From: RBG-16-68-21 sp035286665
Lineage (GTDB): Bacteria > Actinomycetota > Acidimicrobiia > Spongiisociales > UBA11373
Assembly (NCBI GenBank): GCA_035286665.1
Contig: DATECY010000016.1
Span: 1-10,631, forward strand
Reading direction: 5' to 3'
DNA: 10,631 nt
The position numbers were made by a program, and so were the translations under genes. Positions within the stretch are counted from its first letter, which is position 1. The number at the start of each line of letters is the position of its first letter. This document shows positions 6,218 to 10,631 of the stretch, one piece after another. The notes under the pieces were generated by a model. That model searched no databases, was not told the DNA's origin, and saw only the letters and a list, made by a program, of their open reading frames with translations.

Positions 6218-7531
6218 TCACAGGGTGAGTCTCCGCCGGGAGGTGATGAAGTCGGCGAAGCCGGCGACGTCGCCGGCCGCGGTGGCGATGCGCTCCATCG
6301 CCTCGGCGAGATCGTCGTCCCCCGTGGCGATCGACAGCCGCAGATAGTGCTCCCCCTCCGAACCCAGCGCCCCGAACGAACGCCGATCCATCGACGCCAC
6401 CCGGTGGCGATACAACAGGAACAACTGGAACAGGGTCGCCGGAGACGACGTCGCCCTGACCTCGGCGGGGAGCTCTTCGAACATCTCGATGGCACCGAGG
6501 CGCTCGAGCGCACCCGACACGTTGGGGAACACATAGAAGGCGCCGAGCGGGTTCTGACAGGTGATGCCGCCGATGGCGTTGAGGGCGCCGACGACCACGT
6601 CGCGACGCCTCTGGAAGGCCTCGACCATGGCGGCGATGGCCGGGGGGGACTCCGCCGACTGCAGGGCGGTGAGCACCCCCAACTGGTTGTATGGCGGGAT
6701 CGAGGCGAAGTAGTTGATGTTGAGCCGGCGATGGACCAGGGACTCCTCGCGGGTGGGGTAGACGCCCCACCCGACACGCCCACCGGTCCACGAGTACGTC
6801 TTGGATGCCCCCGAGGCAATGATGGTGCGCTCCGCCATGCCGGGCATCGAGGCGATCGACGCGTGTGCCGCCCCGTCGAACACGATCGCCTCATACGCCT
6901 CATCCGAATAGACCCTCACCTCGGGCCCGGTGCGTTCGAGAACCACCTCGGAGATCTCGGTGAGCTGCTCGCGGCTGGCCACTCCCCCCGTGGGGTTGGA
7001 GGGGAAGTTCACGTAGATGAGCTTGGTGCGGGGTGTGATCAGCCCGGCGAGATCGGCACCGGTGAAGTTGAAGCCCGATTCCTCGCGGAGGCGCAAGGGC
7101 ACCGGCACACCGCCGACGTAGCGAATGAACGACTCGAAGAGCGGGTAGCCGGGCGACGGGTAGATGACCTCGTCGCCGGCTTCGAGGTACGCATGCTGGG
7201 CGAGACCGATCGGGGGACGGCCCCCGGCGAACACCACCACCCGCTGCGGATCGACGTCGAGACCGCGGTCGGCGCCGACCTTGGCGGCGATGGCGGTGCG
7301 CACCTCCACAAGCCCCTGAGGATCGCAATAGGTGGTCTTGCCGGCGCGGATCGCGGCAACCACGGCGTCGGCGATGTGCGTAGGCAACGGGAAGTCGGGC
7401 TGGCCGAGGTTGCAGCGGATCACCCGGCCCGACTCGGCCTCCACCTCGGCGATCAGCGGCCCGAGGGCGAACGCTTCTTCGGTGCCGAGCACCCTCACCC
7501 GGTCGGCGATGAGCGACCGCGATCCGACCAT
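6218..7531 (-). CDS. PLP-dependent aminotransferase, fold type I (class I/II)
   Basis: 437 residues, a usual length for the aspartate-aminotransferase superfamily. Motifs: NLGQPDFPLP (41-50), TYCDPQGLVEVR (67-78), SNPTGG (178-183), YSDEAYE (208-214; Asp210 and Tyr213 contact the cofactor), SKTYSWTGGRVGW (243-255, with Lys244 the Schiff-base lysine and Arg252 near the phosphate) and YLRLSIA (396-402, Arg398 the likely substrate-carboxylate anchor). It should exchange an amino group between an amino acid and a 2-oxoacid, in the cytoplasm; the substrate cannot be told. ATG 7531 has AGGA nine bases upstream; in-frame sequence further upstream does not look coding. A 241 bp gap separates it from the oxidoreductase genes, so it may have its own promoter, and it is the first gene of a unit with the transketolase 35 bp downstream. 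Confidence 0.95.
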   Translation of the reverse strand: MVGSRSLIADRVRVLGTEEAFALGPLIAEVEAESGRVIRCNLGQPDFPLPTHIADAVVAAIRAGKTTYCDPQGLVEVRTAIAAKVGADRGLDVDPQRVVVFAGGRPPIGLAQHAYLEAGDEVIYPSPGYPLFESFIRYVGGVPVPLRLREESGFNFTGADLAGLITPRTKLIYVNFPSNPTGGVASREQLTEISEVVLERTGPEVRVYSDEAYEAIVFDGAAHASIASMPGMAERTIIASGASKTYSWTGGRVGWGVYPTREESLVHRRLNINYFASIPPYNQLGVLTALQSAESPPAIAAMVEAFQRRRDVVVGALNAIGGITCQNPLGAFYVFPNVSGALERLGAIEMFEELPAEVRATSSPATLFQLFLLYRHRVASMDRRSFGALGSEGEHYLRLSIATGDDDLAEAMERIATAAGDVAGFADFITSRRRLTL

Positions 7532-7624
7532 TCCGCACTTTCCTTTCGACGGGGACCGCCCGCGACGAGTCGACGCATCCCGGTCAGCGCCTTGCCCGGC
7601 CCTGTGCCGAGGCATGCCGGGACA

Positions 7625-7630
7625 AGACTA
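7625..7630 (-). promoter_or_regulatory. Weak candidate -10 box upstream of the aminotransferase
   Basis: TAGTCT on the minus strand fits TAnnnT and would give a leader of roughly 85 bases before the aminotransferase ATG. No convincing -35 is seen. The case rests mainly on its position in a 241 bp gap within an otherwise tightly packed minus-strand cluster. Confidence 0.25.
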
Positions 7631-7637
7631 CCCAGCG

Positions 7638-7668
7638 TGGCCCTGACCCATCACGGGCCAGATGGCCC
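7638..7668 (-). terminator. Two overlapping alternative hairpins after the beta-gamma gene
   Basis: TGGCCC (7638-7643) can pair with GGGCCA (7655-7660). Alternatively GGGCC (7655-7659) can pair with GGCCC (7664-7668) around a four-base loop. The two share bases, so they exclude each other. They lie about 105 bases past the oxidoreductase stop codon and about 110 before the aminotransferase start. They may be an attenuator or terminator between the two gene pairs, but there is no U-tract. Confidence 0.35.
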
Positions 7669-7772
7669 CACATGGCCGCCACCAGGCAACCCCCCCGGCC
7701 ACCACGGTCATCACAGGATCGCCGGGCGGAACCGAACATGGGAACTTCGTCGTCGAGATCACGGTGCAGGAT

Positions 7773-9083
7773 CTACAGCGCCACACCGGCGTCGATCGCT
7801 GCCAAGTTCTCGACCGAGAAGGCTCCCGCCGCGGCCGCCTCACGCAGCGCCTCGACCGGAAAGAGCCCGAGGCGAGACACCATCGCGGCGAGGAGCACCA
7901 GCGCCAACTGCGCTTTAGGAATCCGGGTGTCGGCGGCAGCAGGATCGATCACCTCGACTCGAGCCCCCGTCTCGAGCCCGGCAAAGGCCGGAATCGTGAA
8001 GACCACTGTTTCAGGCCCCATCGATTGAAGCGTCGAGCGCACCTTGTGCAGCCCGTCTTCGGAGAGGACGAGGGCCACACCGGGCACACCGGCGCTGCCG
8101 GGCGTGATCGAAGACGGGCTGAGTACCACCTCCGACAGGCTGTGACCGGTCTTGACGGTCACCGGATAGTCATCGCGCTGCGTCGCCCACAAGCCGGACC
8201 GAATCGCCGCCTCACCCACCATTCGGGCCGCGGACCTGACCTTTGTGCCGGCCGAACCGGCGACCACGATCGCCACCGGTGCCGCCAGATCGGAGGCGTG
8301 GGTGGTGGGGATGAGAACAGGAGCGGTCCGCCCCGCGGTCGCATCGAACGCGGCCCGGTAGGCGGTTCCGTAGTCGGCGACCTCGCGACTGGAGAGAACC
8401 CCGGTGGACAGTCCGAGTCGATCGATCGTGGCGTCGAGGTCGCGGCGGGTGAACTTGTTCGCCGGCACGAAGTAGGCGGTGCACAGCTCCCAGACGTCGA
8501 GGAGCGCGAAGCCGGGATGCCGGATCGCCTCGGCGATGCGATCGGGCAGGTCGGCGTCGAAGCTGGTCCCGCGATACACGTAGCCGGCGCCGTTGACGCC
8601 GACGGTCCCGCAGATGTCGAGGGGGTGCTCGAGGTTCCCCCCGGGCGTGGTGGAGGTCACGGCCCCATCGGGGGTGGTGGTCGAGTGCTGGCCGCCGGTC
8701 ATCCCGAAGTTGAGGTTGTTGAAGACCAATACGGTGATGCCCACGTTGCGACGGGCCGCGTTGATGAGGTGAGCGCCACCGATGCCGGTCCCGCCGTCAC
8801 CCATGATCACGATCACCGTCAGCTCGGGCCGGGCGAGTTTTATCCCGGTGGCGTAGGTGATGCTGCGCCCGTGGAGCCCATGAAAGGCACTGGTGTCGAA
8901 GTACTGGTCGGAAAGACCGGCACACCCGATGTCGCTCACGATCACCACGCCGGACGGGTCGATCTCGAGGGATGCGAGCGCCTCACCGAGTTTGTCGAGG
9001 ATGCTGCCGTGGCCGCATCCCGGGCAGAACGGGTAGGGCGTCTCGTTGCGGTATCGGTGGAGGGGAGTCACGTCCACGGTCAT
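7773..9083 (-). CDS. korB: 2-oxoacid:acceptor oxidoreductase, fused beta-gamma subunit
   Basis: 436 residues in two parts. Residues 1-245 are the ThDP-binding beta subunit: CPGCGHG (20-26), with Cys20, Cys23, Cys54 and Cys201 as candidate [4Fe-4S] ligands, and the ThDP/Mg motif GDGG (95-98) followed by NNLNFGMTGGQ (122-132). After a linker, residues 268-436 resemble the gamma subunit, beginning PVAIVVAGSAGTKVRSAARM. With the alpha subunit it should oxidise a 2-oxoacid and CoA to acyl-CoA and CO2, or run in reverse, passing electrons to ferredoxin. In many bacteria gamma is separate or fused in front of alpha, so beta-gamma order is less usual. The glycine motif GxGGQG of gamma is altered to GSAGTK. 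ATG 9083 overlaps the alpha stop (ATGA), with GAGGTG five bases upstream, so translation is coupled. Substrate (2-oxoglutarate, pyruvate, branched-chain) is not determined; the gene symbol is by family only. Confidence 0.94.
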   Translation of the reverse strand: MTVDVTPLHRYRNETPYPFCPGCGHGSILDKLGEALASLEIDPSGVVIVSDIGCAGLSDQYFDTSAFHGLHGRSITYATGIKLARPELTVIVIMGDGGTGIGGAHLINAARRNVGITVLVFNNLNFGMTGGQHSTTTPDGAVTSTTPGGNLEHPLDICGTVGVNGAGYVYRGTSFDADLPDRIAEAIRHPGFALLDVWELCTAYFVPANKFTRRDLDATIDRLGLSTGVLSSREVADYGTAYRAAFDATAGRTAPVLIPTTHASDLAAPVAIVVAGSAGTKVRSAARMVGEAAIRSGLWATQRDDYPVTVKTGHSLSEVVLSPSSITPGSAGVPGVALVLSEDGLHKVRSTLQSMGPETVVFTIPAFAGLETGARVEVIDPAAADTRIPKAQLALVLLAAMVSRLGLFPVEALREAAAAGAFSVENLAAIDAGVAL

Positions 9084-10186
9084 GCCAGCACCTCGACGAT
9101 CGCAGCAGGATCGATCAGTTCGCCGTCGATCCGATTCACGCCGACGACCTCACGTCCACCGGCCAGCCGTTCGATCTCCCTCCGATAGAGCCCGAGGTTC
9201 AGTTCGGGAACCACCACCCGCCTCACGCCTGCCATCGCTCTGGTGATCGCGGTTTCCGGGACCGGCCACAGGCTGTGCACGACCAGCCCCGAGACCTGGG
9301 CGCCTCCGCGCCTAGCGGCCGCCACCGCGGCTCGGACCGCGCCACCGGTCACGCCGAAGCCGAGGACGAGGGTGACGGCCCCCTCCTCCAGGTCGGCGTC
9401 GACCAACTCGATCTCGTCTCGATGGCCCTCGATCTTGTCCGACAGATGTCGATTGAGGGCGTCCACCGTCTGCAGATTCTTGGTGATGTACCCGCCGGTG
9501 TCGTGGGTCGACCCGGTGAAGCGCACCGCGGCGCCACGGCCGAACTCGTGGAGCGGTGGGACATCGTCGGACGGCTCGTACCGGTACGGCGCGCCACCGG
9601 CGCCGGTCTCACGCGCTCTCACCTCGACAGGCGGATACGCCGCTGCATCGACCGTCGTGAGAGTGGTCGCCAGTTCCTTGTCGGTGAGGAGGAACACCGG
9701 GCAGCGGAAGCGCTCGGCCAGGTCGAACGCCTTGGCGGTGAGCCAATAGGACTCGGTGACCGTCGATGGGGCCAGGGCAATGACGGGAAACCCACCTGCG
9801 GTGCCCCACCGCACGAATTGGACGTCCCCCTGGGACACGGTGGTGGCGCCTCCCGTCGCGGGGCCGAGGCGCTGCACGTCGACGATCACCAAGGGGACCT
9901 CGCCCATCACGGCCAACCCGATGTTCTCGCTGTAGAGGGAGATGCCGGGCCCGCTCGTCGCGGTCATCGCCCGGGCCCCGGCGAGGGTGGCACCGATGCA
10001 CATCCCGATCGAGGCGATCTCATCCTCACCCTGGATGGCGATGCCCCCCACCTTGGGGAGCTCCCGCATCATCGCCATGAGGATCGATGAGGCCGGCGTG
10101 ATCGGGTATCCCGCAAAGAACGTGCACCCCGCATCGAGTGCGCCGCGCACGATCGCGGTCGACCCGTCGATGTACTCCCGCCCCAC
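9080..10186 (-). CDS. korA: 2-oxoacid:acceptor oxidoreductase, alpha subunit (KorA-like)
   Basis: 368 residues, a stand-alone alpha subunit with no gamma domain in front. It has the pyrimidine-binding and CoA-side domains: GYPITPAS (26-33), QGEDEIASIG (52-61, with Glu54/Glu56 near the cofactor), TATSGPG (75-81), ENIGLAVMGEVPLVIVDVQR (87-106) then LGPATGG, and a C-terminal domain with GFGVTGGAVR (276-285) and PELNLGLYRREIERL. These motifs look closer to 2-oxoglutarate enzymes than to branched-chain ones, but that is a judgement by eye. I chose GTG 10186, since AGGAGGT lies just upstream and the protein then opens VGREYIDGSTAIVRGAL as in related subunits; the ATG at 10207 has no such site. It heads the operon and is coupled to the beta-gamma gene. 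No delta ferredoxin subunit gene is next to it in this window. Confidence 0.94.
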   Translation of the reverse strand: MGREYIDGSTAIVRGALDAGCTFFAGYPITPASSILMAMMRELPKVGGIAIQGEDEIASIGMCIGATLAGARAMTATSGPGISLYSENIGLAVMGEVPLVIVDVQRLGPATGGATTVSQGDVQFVRWGTAGGFPVIALAPSTVTESYWLTAKAFDLAERFRCPVFLLTDKELATTLTTVDAAAYPPVEVRARETGAGGAPYRYEPSDDVPPLHEFGRGAAVRFTGSTHDTGGYITKNLQTVDALNRHLSDKIEGHRDEIELVDADLEEGAVTLVLGFGVTGGAVRAAVAAARRGGAQVSGLVVHSLWPVPETAITRAMAGVRRVVVPELNLGLYRREIERLAGGREVVGVNRIDGELIDPAAIVEVLA

Positions 10187-10189
10187 GCC

Positions 10190-10196
10190 ACCTCCT
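10190..10196 (-). promoter_or_regulatory. Shine-Dalgarno AGGAGGT deciding the alpha-subunit start
   Basis: AGGAGGT is followed by GGC and then GTG at 10186. It falls inside the longer frame that begins at ATG 10207, so the ATG would waste a perfect ribosome-binding site. This points to GTG as the true start. Confidence 0.7.
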
Positions 10197-10353
10197 GACG
10201 CGCTCATTGTCGTGCCGGTGCAGGGCAACCGGGTAGGGACCAACGGCAGGGTGATGTGTCCGTTGTCATCCCCAGACTCTGAGCCGACCGCCGTCGATGG
10301 CATGTCCCGGCACGCCACCCCTGCCCAGCCGGTCACCGGACGATCCGAACGGG

Positions 10354-10359
10354 TATCTT
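10354..10359 (+). promoter_or_regulatory. Candidate -10 box for the right-edge membrane gene
   Basis: TATCTT fits TAnnnT and ends 14 bases before the ATG at 10374, giving a leader of about seven or eight bases. No Shine-Dalgarno is visible before that ATG, consistent with a leaderless or very short-leader message. No clear -35 hexamer. Confidence 0.35.
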
Positions 10360-10373
10360 GAGACATCGGCATC

Positions 10374-10631
10374 ATGACCCGCACCAGAAACACCCTCATC
10401 TGGATCTGGCTGACCACCACGCTGGCCGTGACGGTGATCTCTCTGGTGGCGTATCGGTCGATCACCCGAGTCCCCGACCTCGCAGGACGCACCGACCCAA
10501 CGGTGATCTGGGACGATCCGACCGCCGTCTTTGCGGACCCCGGACTCCTCGGCACAGCCGTCGAGTTGCGGGTGACCGAGGCGGTACGGGCGTGCATGGC
10601 CGAACAAGGCCAGACCTTCCGCGGTCCCGCG
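10374..10631 (+). CDS. Membrane-anchored protein of unknown function, 3' end beyond window
   Basis: 86 codons are open from ATG 10374 to the last base, with no stop, so the gene is cut by the window edge. The protein starts with a short basic segment (MTRTRNT), followed by one hydrophobic helix (LIWIWLTTTLAVTVISLVAY, 8-27) and then a polar, acidic region. This is a signal-anchor or signal-peptide pattern with the rest outside the membrane. The piece VTEAVRACMAEQGQTF (67-82) has the ...CM..QG... pattern I associate with secreted actinobacterial proteins that have a conserved cysteine, but I cannot name a family. Codon use is high-GC and even. It is divergent from the oxidoreductase operon, with about 187 bp between starts. 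Function unknown. Confidence 0.75.
   Translation, partial: MTRTRNTLIWIWLTTTLAVTVISLVAYRSITRVPDLAGRTDPTVIWDDPTAVFADPGLLGTAVELRVTEAVRACMAEQGQTFRGPA

Noticed and set aside
3288..6347. Plus-strand open frame of 1019 codons opposite the transketolase
   Set aside because: His/Arg/Gly-rich composition with no family motifs, fully antisense to a clear transketolase. It arises because G/C at third positions removes stop codons from the opposite frame.
6183..6791. N-terminal extension of about 203 codons on the transketolase frame, suggesting a fusion
   Set aside because: It overlaps the aminotransferase in another frame, is low-complexity Arg/Gly-rich, and a Shine-Dalgarno and family N-terminus mark the start at 6182.
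7628..7711. Short minus-strand frame of 27 codons with a hydrophobic stretch in the gap before the aminotransferase
   Set aside because: No Shine-Dalgarno before its ATG, very short, and it overlaps the alternative hairpins; nothing supports translation.
6347..9188. Long plus-strand frames opposite the aminotransferase and beta-gamma genes
   Set aside because: Composition typical of antisense shadows; no recognisable domain; the minus-strand genes carry all catalytic motifs.
10208..10597. N-terminal extension of the alpha-subunit frame
   Set aside because: It overlaps the divergent membrane-protein gene, and the family N-terminus and Shine-Dalgarno place the start at 10186.
1..10631. CRISPR array, insertion sequence, tRNA or phage/defence genes
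   Set aside because: No regularly spaced direct repeats, transposase motifs, tRNA cores or defence domains were seen on either strand; the genes are metabolic or housekeeping.

Overview
This is a high-GC bacterial window that looks actinobacterial. The evidence is a strong G/C preference at third codon positions, GTG starts, Shine-Dalgarno boxes set very close to the start codon, apparently leaderless or short-leader genes, and hairpins without U-tracts. The gene content would fit Acidimicrobiia or a relative, but that placement is an inference, because there is no rRNA or other marker to confirm it. I see no mobile element, CRISPR array, tRNA or rRNA.

Layout. Positions 1-313 have no convincing gene but hold four good stem-loops. 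A small protein with two tandem helix-turn-helix-like repeats (628-314, minus) is divergent from a VOC/glyoxalase-fold protein (676-1236, plus). That gene converges with typA/bipA (3078-1255, minus), leaving 18 bp between the stops. Next is a 230 bp gap with an array of four stem-loops, then everything up to 10186 is on the minus strand. In transcription order: a 2-oxoacid:acceptor oxidoreductase alpha subunit (10186-9080), a fused beta-gamma subunit (9083-7773, ATGA overlap), a 241 bp gap, a fold-type-I PLP aminotransferase (7531-6218), a divergent transketolase (6182-3870) and an SRPBCC-like protein (3794-3309). At the right edge a membrane-anchored protein starts at 10374 (plus) and runs out of the window.

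How the genes may work together. The alpha and beta-gamma genes encode all the catalytic parts of a CoA-dependent 2-oxoacid oxidoreductase, but no ferredoxin-like delta subunit. The aminotransferase makes or consumes 2-oxoacids, and the transketolase is a second thiamine-diphosphate enzyme with altered signature residues. The three enzymes may share a 2-oxoacid pathway, or may simply be two neighbouring transcription units. The substrate cannot be read from the sequence. TypA is a translation/ribosome-assembly GTPase and is probably unrelated to the cluster.

The points most worth a second look are the unusual transketolase, the beta-gamma fusion whose gamma domain has a degenerate glycine motif, the tandem-HTH mini-regulator, and the two hairpin-rich intergenic regions.
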